This document shows, piece after piece, positions 17,864 through 25,397 of a stretch of DNA of 51,471 bases. The notes under the pieces are model-generated. The model worked only from the letters and a program-made list of their open reading frames with translations. It was not told where the DNA came from and did no database searches. Each line of letters opens with the position of its first letter. Positions within the stretch are counted from its first letter, which is position 1. The stretch is taken from contig PLXK01000145.1 in the NCBI GenBank assembly GCA_003151415.1, positions 40,825-92,295 on the forward strand, written 5' to 3'. The DNA is from Bacteroidota bacterium. Lineage in GTDB: Bacteria; Bacteroidota; Bacteroidia; Palsa-965. The position numbers and the translations under genes are program-made.

Positions 17864-18760
17864 TTATTTCCCGTTCATCTGGTGCAGGGGCATCTTTCTA
17901 AGACGTTTCAGTGGTCCCAGTTCGCTGTCATACACCTTTTTTACTCCGTCTCCCAAAGCCGTTTCTGCCGATCGGATATCGCGTACAAGTTTTGCCATTC
18001 CCGGAACTTCAACCGAAGCGGCGTGATCGGATCCCCACATGGCCCGATCCAGTGTAAAGTGTCTTTCAACGAAACAGGCTCCGATTGCAACAGCAACAAC
18101 AGTTGTGGCCAGTCCGGTTTCATGCCCCGAATATCCGATAGGAGTTTCCGGATACATTTCCTGAAGGGTGTTGATCATCCGAAGGTTCAGTTCTTCCGGG
18201 GGGCAAGGATAAGAAGAGGTGGAGTGGGCGATGAGCAGATTGTCCGTACCGATGGCCTTGACCGCGTCCACAATCTCATTCATGGTCGACATGCCGGTGG
18301 ATAAAATCAGTGGTTTGCCGGTGGCTTTTGTCTTTTTGATCAGTGCATGATCGGTAAGCGAGGCCGATGCAAGCTTATAAAGCACCGGATTGAATTGTTC
18401 GATGAAATCAACAGACGGTTCATCCCAGCAGGAAGCGAACCAGGCAATGTCTTTCTGACGGCAGTATGCATCAATTTCCGTGTATTCGTCGATGCCGAAT
18501 TCGGTTTTGCGTTTGTAATCGATGTAGGTCATTTGACCCCAGGGGGTTTCGCGCATAATGTTCCACTGGTCTTTGGGTACGCAAAGTTCCGGGGTTCTTT
18601 TTTGAAATTTGACGGCATCGCAATGGCATTCCACAGCGGCATCGATCAGTTTTTTTGTAATGTCCAGAGAGCCGTTGTGATTGATTCCAATTTCAGCAAT
18701 GACATAGGCGGGCTGACCATCTCCTATTTTTTTCCCTTTTCCAATTTCGATTAGTCTCAA
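17864..18760 (-). CDS. NeuB-like nonulosonate (sialic acid-type) synthase, no SAF domain
   Basis: Condenses phosphoenolpyruvate with an aldose to make a 2-keto-3-deoxy sugar acid. The 298 residues cover only the TIM-barrel part: AYVIAEIGINHNGS (about 18-31), DAVKFQKRTPELC, YKLASASLTDH, LILSTGMSTMNEI, AHSTSSYPCP, IGYSGHETGL and VERHFTLDRAMWGSDHAASVE. These are the PEP, metal and substrate motifs of the family. NeuB/SpsE proteins normally continue for about 55-60 residues with an antifreeze-like SAF domain after this point; this one stops at a clean TAA, 14 bases before the next gene. The SAF domain normally closes over the partner active site in the dimer, so its loss is odd. The adjacent KdsC-like phosphatase suggests a phosphorylated acceptor (compare KDN-9-phosphate synthases). 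Confidence 0.88.
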   Translation of the reverse strand: MRLIEIGKGKKIGDGQPAYVIAEIGINHNGSLDITKKLIDAAVECHCDAVKFQKRTPELCVPKDQWNIMRETPWGQMTYIDYKRKTEFGIDEYTEIDAYCRQKDIAWFASCWDEPSVDFIEQFNPVLYKLASASLTDHALIKKTKATGKPLILSTGMSTMNEIVDAVKAIGTDNLLIAHSTSSYPCPPEELNLRMINTLQEMYPETPIGYSGHETGLATTVVAVAIGACFVERHFTLDRAMWGSDHAASVEVPGMAKLVRDIRSAETALGDGVKKVYDSELGPLKRLRKMPLHQMNGK

Positions 18761-18821
18761 GTGATTTGTGTTTTAAGTGATAATGAACAGATTTCCTCTT
18801 CGTGTTCGGACGCGAAGGAAA

Positions 18822-19322
18822 TTAGGATTTACTTTTAATGATGAATTCGGCGACTTCCCTGAAACAGCCTTCTCCGCCCTTAACGGTGCATCTGTAATGG
18901 ATGGCATGGTCCAAAAGATCCATGCCATCAGAAGGAGAACAGGCCAGTCCGACAGCTTTCAGGATTTCCAGATCATTGACATCGTCACCGATGAAAGCCA
19001 CTTCTTCCGGTTTCAGGCCTTTCCGCTGTAAAATGTCCGCCAGTCTCTCCAGCTTGTTGCTCACGCCCAGGTGCAGTTCGGTGATTTTCAGTTTCTCTGC
19101 ACGGGTGGCTACCGAAGGAGACATTTCTCCGGTAATGATTCCTGTTTCGATCTGACAGATGGTGCGGAGGCGTTCCACCCCCATGCCGTCGCGGATGGAG
19201 AATCGTTTCATGACTTCACCGCTTGCGCCGTAATAAACTCCGTTGTCTGTCAGCACCCCGTCAGAGTCGGTGAGCAGCAGTTTTATTTTTTTTGCACGTT
19301 GTATAGCTTCGTCTGCAGTCAT
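18822..19322 (-). CDS. KdsC-like HAD phosphatase (sugar-acid phosphate phosphatase)
   Basis: A 166-residue cap-less HAD-IIIA hydrolase of the KDO-8-phosphate / KDN-9-phosphate / NeuNAc-9-phosphate phosphatase group. The start at 19322 (MTADEAIQRA) was chosen because it follows the upstream stop by 10 bases; a longer frame begins inside the upstream gene. Motifs: LLLTDSDGVLTDNGVYY (Asp19, Asp21), IITGE (Thr of motif II), HLGVSNKLERL (Lys) and FIGDDVNDLEILKAVG (late acidic pair). The residue between the catalytic aspartates is Ser rather than the usual Val or Ile. It would dephosphorylate the product of the NeuB-like enzyme encoded next. Confidence 0.87.
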   Translation of the reverse strand: MTADEAIQRAKKIKLLLTDSDGVLTDNGVYYGASGEVMKRFSIRDGMGVERLRTICQIETGIITGEMSPSVATRAEKLKITELHLGVSNKLERLADILQRKGLKPEEVAFIGDDVNDLEILKAVGLACSPSDGMDLLDHAIHYRCTVKGGEGCFREVAEFIIKSKS

Positions 19323-19332
19323 TGTTTCGTTA

Positions 19333-20136
19333 TTAAATTGCCGTCCAGCCACCATCCACGACAAGGTTTGCACCCGTCATGTAAGAAGAAGCTTCACTGG
19401 AAAGAAAGATGAGGGCTCCTTTGTAATCTGTTGGATTGGCCATTCTGCCAAGCAGGGTCTTGCGTGTGTAGTTCGTCACAAAATAATCATCCTGATTGTT
19501 TTCAACGCCTCCGGGAGACAAGGTATTTACCCTCACTCCCCGGTGTCCCCAATAAGCTGCCAGGTATCTTGTAAAATTAATAACCGCACCTTTTGTGGCC
19601 GGGTAAGAGGGGGACTTGAAAAATTTTTGTTTTCCTTTTTTATCCAGATAGATCGACTGGTCAGGGCCAACCATTCCGTAAGTTGAAGCGATGTTGATGA
19701 TGCTTCCGGAACCTTGCTCTGCCATGGGGGTTCCGAATACCTGAGAACAGAGAAACACTCCGGTCACATTCACATGAAGCGATTTTTCCCACATGTGCAG
19801 GGGGTAATTTTCGAACATGGATTGCTTGCCGGCCAATGCGGGGCTTTCAAACATATCATTGATGGCGGCATTGTTGACCAGGATGTCAATGTGTTTGTAT
19901 TTGGTGATGATTTTTTCACGGGCCGTTTTCAAGGCCTGCACATCGGTGACGTCCACGCGAAGGCCCATGTGTTTTTTGCCAAGGGAAGAGGCATTCTCCC
20001 GGCATTTTTTTTCATCGATGTCGCATACAATCACATTGGCCCCTGCTTCAGCCAAGGCTTCACAATGTTTCATACCCAGCAAGCCATTGGCGCCGGTCAC
20101 GATAGCTGTTTTGTTCTTCAGGGAAAATAAATCCAT
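19333..20136 (-). CDS. Short-chain dehydrogenase/reductase
   Basis: A 267-residue NAD(P)-dependent oxidoreductase. The Rossmann motif TGANGLLG lies at 14-21, the acidic residue at the end of beta-2 (CDI) suggests NAD preference, NNAA at 88-91, and the catalytic triad is Ser151 with Tyr178 and Lys182 (YPATKG). The motif PGGV and the C-terminal VVDGGWTAI are typical of classical SDRs such as SpsI-like or gluconate-5-dehydrogenase-like enzymes. The stretch between Ser151 and Tyr178 is longer than usual (27 residues rather than about 13), including a Lys-rich insert around 165-175. It lies 17 bases after the aminotransferase gene in the sugar operon, so it probably oxidises or reduces the sugar intermediate. 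Position of oxidation unknown. Confidence 0.85.
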   Translation of the reverse strand: MDLFSLKNKTAIVTGANGLLGMKHCEALAEAGANVIVCDIDEKKCRENASSLGKKHMGLRVDVTDVQALKTAREKIITKYKHIDILVNNAAINDMFESPALAGKQSMFENYPLHMWEKSLHVNVTGVFLCSQVFGTPMAEQGSGSIINIASTYGMVGPDQSIYLDKKGKQKFFKSPSYPATKGAVINFTRYLAAYWGHRGVRVNTLSPGGVENNQDDYFVTNYTRKTLLGRMANPTDYKGALIFLSSEASSYMTGANLVVDGGWTAI

Positions 20137-20153
20137 ACTATTTTTTTACGGGA

Positions 20154-21497
20154 TCAGCTTTTAACGGTCTTGGGTTTGATGTTGTAATTGCTCACTTTTC
20201 TGAATACGGTTTCCAGGGGTTCGCCTTTGAGCAGGGCAGCCACTTTGTTTTCCCGGACAGCCTCTTTCAGCAGGGGCAAAACTTCACGGTACGCTTTCAG
20301 GGTATAGGCAAGATCTTCCTCGCTGTGTGTGAAACACATGTTGTGGAATCCCGCCCACAAAACGCCTCTCTTAATCATTTCCTGTTGTACAAAAGATTTG
20401 AGCAGCAGCGGGTCTCCGGCAGAGGCGTCAAAAGTAACCATCGACCGGCAATTGTAACCCGTGCATTTGGTGTACGAGGCCATGCCCAGCTCTTCGGCAA
20501 TTGTGTTGTATCCGTCTTTCAAAAAAGCTCCCTTTTTATCGAGTGCCGCAGATACATTTTTTTCTTTCATTTCGCTGATTGTGGCAATGGCAGCAGCCAG
20601 AGAAAGTGCCTCGCCGCCGAAAGTGGTAAAGAAAAAAACGTCTTTTTCGAAAAGCTGCATGACATCCTTTCTGCCTGTAAGCAGCGAAATGGGCATGCCA
20701 TTGGCGAATGCTTTTGAATAAACCGCCAGGTCGGGTTTGATCTTGAAATATTCCTGTGCTCCGCCAAGGGCAATCCGGAATCCTGTCCACATTTCGTCAA
20801 AAATCAAAAGCGTTCCGTTTTTTTTGCACACCTCCTGAAGTTTCTGAAGAAAATTATCCTTGGGAGCTTCAAAGATGAACGGTTCCAGGATGACACAGGC
20901 TGTATCCGCATCAATGGACTGGATCACGGTTTCGATGTTGTTGTATTCGAATGTGTTTGTCAGATCTTTTACTTCTTCCGGAATTCCTTTGTCACGGCTG
21001 GTGATTCCAATGTACCAGTCGTGCCATCCGTGGTAACCGCAGCAAAGCACTTTTTTTCTGCCTGTGAAAGCGCGCGCTATCCTTATCGCTGCGCTGCAGA
21101 CATCGGCGCCTGTTTTGCTGATCCGGATTGATTCGGCATTGGGAATGATCGAATGAACGAGTTCGGCCAGTTCCACTTCCAGTTCAGACATGAGCGAAAA
21201 AGTAATGCCGTCTTTCAGTTGGTTTGCGATTGCCGCATCCACGCGGTCATAACAATATCCCAGCGAAATGGGGCCGATACCCATGTTGTAGTCAATATAT
21301 TCATTGCCGTCTACATCCCACACATGTGCATTTTTTCCTCTTTTCAGATATTTCGGTGCGACCCCTTTCATAAACTGCCCGGGTCCTTTGGCCAGAGTCT
21401 GGGTTACGGGATGCATGATTTTAACCGCCCGTGCATACAAATCATCTGAATTTGTGATGTTGGGGTAACCGGGATTGGATTCAATTTTGTTTGCCAT
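20154..21497 (-). CDS. Class III aminotransferase (glutamate-1-semialdehyde aminomutase-like)
   Basis: A 447-residue PLP enzyme. The fold-type I class III signature is clear: ISKTGADVCSAAIRIARAF (phosphate cup), GYHGWHDW, LIFDEMWTGFR (Asp234 binding the pyridine N) and LAVYSKAFANGMPIS with Lys262 as Schiff-base lysine. The sequence resembles hemL products in these motifs, but the operon setting (transketolase, SDR, NeuB-like and cytidylyltransferase genes) argues against tetrapyrrole synthesis and for an amino-sugar step. Many surface-glycan clusters carry such HemL-like proteins of uncertain function. A 149-base gap precedes it, longer than elsewhere in the operon, so an internal promoter is possible, although no consensus was found. 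Confidence 0.87.
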   Translation of the reverse strand: MANKIESNPGYPNITNSDDLYARAVKIMHPVTQTLAKGPGQFMKGVAPKYLKRGKNAHVWDVDGNEYIDYNMGIGPISLGYCYDRVDAAIANQLKDGITFSLMSELEVELAELVHSIIPNAESIRISKTGADVCSAAIRIARAFTGRKKVLCCGYHGWHDWYIGITSRDKGIPEEVKDLTNTFEYNNIETVIQSIDADTACVILEPFIFEAPKDNFLQKLQEVCKKNGTLLIFDEMWTGFRIALGGAQEYFKIKPDLAVYSKAFANGMPISLLTGRKDVMQLFEKDVFFFTTFGGEALSLAAAIATISEMKEKNVSAALDKKGAFLKDGYNTIAEELGMASYTKCTGYNCRSMVTFDASAGDPLLLKSFVQQEMIKRGVLWAGFHNMCFTHSEEDLAYTLKAYREVLPLLKEAVRENKVAALLKGEPLETVFRKVSNYNIKPKTVKS

Positions 21498-21646
21498 GGT
21501 CAGGAACTGTTTAAGATTTGCTGAATTATTTACGTGTGCTTTATTTCTGCTCTTTTAAGTTTATGGATACTGTTTCTTGTGAACGGATTCCAATCTCCAT
21601 AGGGTCAATCTTCATTTGCAGATATTATTTTCTATGGAAACGTTTG

Positions 21647-22567
21647 TTACGCTTTTGAAATTGTTTTTTTCGATAACTCTGCAATGACTTTTCCGGCAAT
21701 TTTTACTCCGGTAAAGCCTTCGTGATCGAGTACTTCAGATAAAAGCGCCGGTTTAAACCATTTTTCGTTCAGCGCAAGCGGCAAGACATGAGCCGTTAAG
21801 CGGTGTCTGAGAAATGTTTCGGCAAGAATGGAAAGCAATCCACCGGTCAGAAAATGATCCTCGATGGTTACGAGCAGTTGTGAACCGGCAGCCGCTTCGC
21901 AAAGAACTTTTTCATCGACGGGTTTTAAAGAACGCATGTTGATCAGGCCGACAGAGAGTCCTTCTTTCTCCAGAATGAGTTTTGCCTTGAGTGTTTCTTC
22001 GAAAAGCATTCCATAAACCAGAAGCGTGACATCTGTGCCCTTGGAAATCACTTCCGCTTTCCCGATTTCGAAATCTGCGCTGTGCTGAAAATCGCATTTG
22101 CGTGTGTTGATCCGCACATACGAAGGAGAAGGGGAACCCCAGATCGCAGGTAAAGCAAGTACAAGATCCTGTTCATCGGCCGGGGCGAACACTTGCATAC
22201 CGGGGATGCCGCGCATGAGAGAAACGTCTTCGATGGCCTGATGGGTCGGGCCATTGCCGTCGGATAAAAAACCCGGAATGAAACTGCTCAGTTTAACAGG
22301 CAGCCGGGCGATACCCACATCGGTCCTGATAAATTCAAAAGCGCGCATGGTCAGGAAAGAGGCCAGTGCATGCACCACCGGGATTCTGCCGCGCAGGGCA
22401 AGACCGGCAGCTGCGCCAATCATACATTGTTCTGTAATGCCCGTGTCGATAAACCGTTCCTTTAGCAAAGGCGGTAAATTGCGCACCAGGGCTCTGTTTT
22501 CGGCAGTCATGACCACGTATCGCTCATCGGCCATGGCCATTTCTTTTAAAAGGTCTTCGTAGCTCAT
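21647..22567 (-). CDS. Transketolase-like C-terminal subunit
   Basis: A 306-residue protein covering the pyrimidine-binding and C-terminal domains of a thiamine-diphosphate enzyme. The catalytic Glu46 lies in DTGITEQCMIGAAAGLALRG, the residue that activates the cofactor's aminopyrimidine. PVVHALASFLTMRAFEFIR and NGPTHQAIED follow. The C-terminal part (about 175-300) holds the transketolase-C fold (VTLLVYGMLFEETL, VGLINMRSLKPVD, VTIEDHF). Starts nine bases after the N-subunit stop, so the two halves are made together as a heteromer. Split transketolases occur in AHBA and other specialised sugar pathways and move two-carbon ketol units. Here a role in building the carbon skeleton of the operon's sugar is inferred. 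Confidence 0.88.
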   Translation of the reverse strand: MSYEDLLKEMAMADERYVVMTAENRALVRNLPPLLKERFIDTGITEQCMIGAAAGLALRGRIPVVHALASFLTMRAFEFIRTDVGIARLPVKLSSFIPGFLSDGNGPTHQAIEDVSLMRGIPGMQVFAPADEQDLVLALPAIWGSPSPSYVRINTRKCDFQHSADFEIGKAEVISKGTDVTLLVYGMLFEETLKAKLILEKEGLSVGLINMRSLKPVDEKVLCEAAAGSQLLVTIEDHFLTGGLLSILAETFLRHRLTAHVLPLALNEKWFKPALLSEVLDHEGFTGVKIAGKVIAELSKKTISKA

Positions 22568-22575
22568 TTTTCTGT

Positions 22576-23433
22576 TTATCTAACTGTAAGAGTTTCTGAT
22601 TGTAAATCGGTTTTTCCCTGTCCGTGCAATTCTTTAAGCAGATCCTGGATTTCATCTTTATTGAAATTACAGAACCAGCGGTCTGCCCGGGCTTCGATAC
22701 TTGGCAGGCCTTTGCCCCTTACCGTATCGGCAATGATGACACTTGGTTTTTCGGTATCGAAGGGCAGGGCGCGGAAGGCGGACTCAAGCTGGTTGAAATC
22801 ATGCCCGTTGATTCTTTTCACGACACATCCGAACGCTTCGAATTTATCGGCAAGGGGTTCAAGTGGAATGAGATCTTCGGTGGCCACATTGGCCTGAAAT
22901 TGGTTGCGGTCTACAACGAAAGTGAGGTTATTCATGTGTTTGGCGCTTGCCACAAGAACCGTTTCCCAAACAGTGCCCTCGTTCAGTTCTCCATCGCCGG
23001 TGATGACCATAACCTTGTTGGTCTGTTTCTTCATCTTGCAATCCAAAGCCACTCCCAGGGCAACGGCTGGCAAATGACCCAGAGATCCCGAATGGAATTC
23101 CACACCGGGAACATTTCTGTTGGGGTGCCAGTAAATGGAATCGGAAGTCTTCAGGTGATTTTTCAGGCGGTCCTTACCGATGAGCCCCAGCTCGGCAAAT
23201 GTGCCATAGAGTGCAGGCACATCATGGCCCTTGGACAAGAACAAATAATCTCTTTGGGGGTCATTCAGATTGTCTTTGTGCAGATTCAGAAAGTCCGAAT
23301 AGAGGTATACGATGAGGTCGGTGCAGGATAAGGAAGCGCCTGTGAAACAACCTCCGTCGGTCGATAGTTGAATAATGTGCTCCCTGACTTTGAGGGCAAC
23401 GGCTTCGAGTTTTTTGATTTGTTCGGGCGTCAT
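22576..23433 (-). CDS. Transketolase-like N-terminal subunit
   Basis: A 285-residue thiamine-diphosphate-binding half enzyme. SLSCTDLIVYLYSDFLN and FLSKGHDVPALYGTFAELG match the N-domain of transketolase, and the diphosphate/metal motif begins GDGELNEGTVWE (146-157) and ends at DRNQFQ. Two His residues (in GH at 69-70 and SLGH at 117-120) match substrate or cofactor contacts. Start overlaps the cytidylyltransferase stop by four bases (ATGA), indicating coupled translation. Central-metabolism transketolase is normally a single chain of about 660 residues, so this pair is a dedicated pathway enzyme rather than the housekeeping one. Confidence 0.9.
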   Translation of the reverse strand: MTPEQIKKLEAVALKVREHIIQLSTDGGCFTGASLSCTDLIVYLYSDFLNLHKDNLNDPQRDYLFLSKGHDVPALYGTFAELGLIGKDRLKNHLKTSDSIYWHPNRNVPGVEFHSGSLGHLPAVALGVALDCKMKKQTNKVMVITGDGELNEGTVWETVLVASAKHMNNLTFVVDRNQFQANVATEDLIPLEPLADKFEAFGCVVKRINGHDFNQLESAFRALPFDTEKPSVIIADTVRGKGLPSIEARADRWFCNFNKDEIQDLLKELHGQGKTDLQSETLTVR

Positions 23434-24236
23434 TTCGTCAGCTTGGTTTGTTCAGGTTTAATGGTTTTCAGTTCATCCAGGTGATTGCGGTACCAGTTCA
23501 CACCGGCATAGCGGCTGTTCAGTTTGAGCAGATCCACTTTTTGTTCAAGTAAATTCAGAATATCATCCAGGCCAAAGAACGGATTGGCGGAATGGAGTTC
23601 CTCGTAAATTCGGCTGATAAACAGATAGTCTTCGGGATAGTCGATTGTCCAGCGATGTGTCATGGAATAATCTTTTCCCGAATCCCAGCTAAAATTACCA
23701 ATTCTGAATACATCCGGGTTTTCCCAGAGATAAGGAGTGGTGTGTTCTCTTTCAAGTGGCCGGGTGGCTTCTTTCCAGGTTTTTTCGAGTGCGGCGAATG
23801 TCATGGCTTCCACATCATTTCCGTCAGGAAAGGAGGGCGGGTGGAGGTTGCTTACATAGTCGTATTGTCCGATGTTGTCAAGAAAAAACCGGATTGTGCG
23901 GTCAATGAGTGCAGAATCAATGAGAGGGCAGTCGGAAGGGATTTTCAGAACGACATCCGCTTTGTAGAGTAAAGCACACTGGTAATGTCTGTCGAGCAGG
24001 TCGGTGGCGTGGCCACGGAAGCAATGAATGTGTTCTCTTTGGCACAATTCCTCAATTTCATCGTCTTCGGAATGGGTTGTGGTGGCAATGACAACCGTTC
24101 CACACAGTTTTGAATGCAGGACACGTTCGGCCATGCGGATCAGCAACGGTTTTGAAGCAAGTGGCAGAAGCACCTTGCCGGGCAAGCGGCTTGAACCGCG
24201 CCTGGCCTGGATGACTGTGACAATATTAAGAGGCAT
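23430..24236 (-). CDS. SpsF-like cytidylyltransferase family protein
   Basis: A 268-residue nucleotidyltransferase of the CMP-sugar synthetase superfamily. The nucleotide loop VIQARRGSSRLPGKVL (8-23) is the SpsF signature; FRGHATDLLDRHYQCA and the metal-binding IPSDCPLID segment follow. In Bacillus spore-coat gene clusters SpsF accompanies SpsE, a NeuB homologue, as here. Probable role: activation of the sugar acid with CTP. Start overlaps the stop of the preceding gene by 11 bases and its stop overlaps the transketolase start by four. Activity on a nonulosonic acid is inferred; SpsF enzymes are poorly characterised biochemically. Confidence 0.87.
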   Translation of the reverse strand: MPLNIVTVIQARRGSSRLPGKVLLPLASKPLLIRMAERVLHSKLCGTVVIATTTHSEDDEIEELCQREHIHCFRGHATDLLDRHYQCALLYKADVVLKIPSDCPLIDSALIDRTIRFFLDNIGQYDYVSNLHPPSFPDGNDVEAMTFAALEKTWKEATRPLEREHTTPYLWENPDVFRIGNFSWDSGKDYSMTHRWTIDYPEDYLFISRIYEELHSANPFFGLDDILNLLEQKVDLLKLNSRYAGVNWYRNHLDELKTIKPEQTKLTK

Positions 24237-25272
24237 TTGCGAGCATGAAAGGTTTGTCCTCCGTAAGCTGTTTTAAAAAGTTTGTTCCCGATCCTCTGTA
24301 CTCAACAAAGCCCCTGGCTATAGCGGCAATATTTTGAGCAGAAATGCCACCGTTCTGAACCGGAACAAGACTGTTGAGCTCATCGAGATTGAAATAGGAA
24401 TGCACTTTCTTGCCCAGTACAATACCTACATAAACGACCGTTGAAAACTGTGTGATCAGTTCGCTGCAATTGGCGATCATGTGATTTGTATTGCCTTCGG
24501 TGAGGATGAGTGTATCTGCCGGCGCGTTTTCTTTGATTTCGCGGATGGCCCGTTCTTTTATTTCATTCGGATGAAGCTTGAAGATAAGCTTTCGGCCATT
24601 GGCAATTTGTACGGCCTGCTGAATAAATTTAGGCCGGTCGTCCGAGCGGTAGCACTCGCGGATATCGGATGTGGCAACAAGTACAAAGTCTTGGTGCGGA
24701 AAGTCATTGTCCTGGTGCTGGCTGAGATTATCAAAGTTCGGAATTCCGGTAACCACGATTTTATCCCGTTGGGTGCCCATTTTCGAAAAATGATTTTTGT
24801 ATCCTTCCGAGCCCGCACAATAGATGTCACACATGTCGGATGCGCCATTTAAGGAAGTGCCCAGGGCAAAATATCTGGGCAATTTGAAGAATTTGGTGAT
24901 GCGGGCGGCAAGGGTCAGTTCGTCGATCATGCCTTCCTGAACCCAAATGGTTTTTGTCCCGTGAAAAATTTTCGGAACGATCATATCGGTGCAGGCAACA
25001 ACCAGGTCATAGGTGTTGTTGTAGTTTTTGGCGGCGTAATCGTTTTTTAGGTTGTGTTCGGCCAGATACCGGTCGGCTTTTACCTTGAATTCTCCCGCCA
25101 TAACGGTGTGATTCAAAAGGCCGAGCCAGACCGTGCCGCGGATCATGAAATGGTTGGCAAAAACCTGGCTGAAATAACAATCGTAATCGGCAGACAAATG
25201 CGTGGAAATCTGATGCATTTGGGTAGTCTGGTTGGGCGAACCGATAAGAAAAATAATTTTTTTTTTCGTCAT
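24226..25272 (-). CDS. Putative GT-B glycosyltransferase / capsule-type transferase
   Basis: First gene of the sugar operon, 348 residues from the ATG at 25272 (an upstream GTG-type frame start at 25299 overlaps the promoter element). The N-half has an alternating beta/alpha pattern (KKIIFLIGSPNQTTQMHQI, LVVACTDMIVPK, TIWVQEGMIDE). The C-half has KLIFKLHPNE followed by an acidic stretch, then NCSELITQFSTVVYVGIVLGKKV. This resembles the KPHP-to-SS motif order of CDP-glycerol glycerophosphotransferases and KpsC/KpsS or polysialyltransferase-like GT-B enzymes. No transmembrane segment. It may transfer the CMP-activated sugar made by the downstream genes. Assignment to GT-B is by motif order only, so family is tentative. 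Confidence 0.6.
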   Translation of the reverse strand: MTKKKIIFLIGSPNQTTQMHQISTHLSADYDCYFSQVFANHFMIRGTVWLGLLNHTVMAGEFKVKADRYLAEHNLKNDYAAKNYNNTYDLVVACTDMIVPKIFHGTKTIWVQEGMIDELTLAARITKFFKLPRYFALGTSLNGASDMCDIYCAGSEGYKNHFSKMGTQRDKIVVTGIPNFDNLSQHQDNDFPHQDFVLVATSDIRECYRSDDRPKFIQQAVQIANGRKLIFKLHPNEIKERAIREIKENAPADTLILTEGNTNHMIANCSELITQFSTVVYVGIVLGKKVHSYFNLDELNSLVPVQNGGISAQNIAAIARGFVEYRGSGTNFLKQLTEDKPFMLANAS

Positions 25273-25296
25273 TATTTTTAGCAAAAAATTCCGGAC

Positions 25297-25304
25297 CAAA
25301 GGTA
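25297..25304 (-). promoter_or_regulatory. Putative -7 element of the sugar operon
   Basis: On the minus strand TAccTTTG matches the Bacteroidota -7 consensus, 24 bases upstream of the ATG at 25272. No TTG at the ideal spacing; a TTG sits only 13 bases upstream. Confidence 0.45.
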
Positions 25305-25321
25305 TATAAATTTAAGCCAAA

Positions 25322-25341
25322 AAGGCCAGAATTGCGGCCTT
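25322..25341. promoter_or_regulatory. Inverted repeat in a divergent promoter region
   Basis: AAGGCC (25322-25327) and GGCCTT (25336-25341) flank 8 bases, between two opposed -7 elements. It could be a shared operator for the sugar operon and the Omp85 gene. Confidence 0.35.
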
Positions 25342-25373
25342 GTAAAGAATTAACACAATGGCAACAATTTAAG

Positions 25374-25381
25374 TACTTTTG
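25374..25381 (+). promoter_or_regulatory. Putative -7 element of the Omp85-like gene
   Basis: TActTTTG is a perfect -7 match 16 bases before the ATG at 25398. No clear -33 element. Confidence 0.45.
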
Positions 25382-25397
25382 TGACATTCAAAAAGAT

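Noticed and set aside
20154-21497. hemL (tetrapyrrole synthesis) assignment for the aminotransferase
   Set aside because: Operon context is sugar biosynthesis; only general class III motifs are shared.
22624-23331. 235-codon plus-strand frame opposite the transketolase N gene
   Set aside because: Antisense shadow of a well supported gene with conserved motifs.
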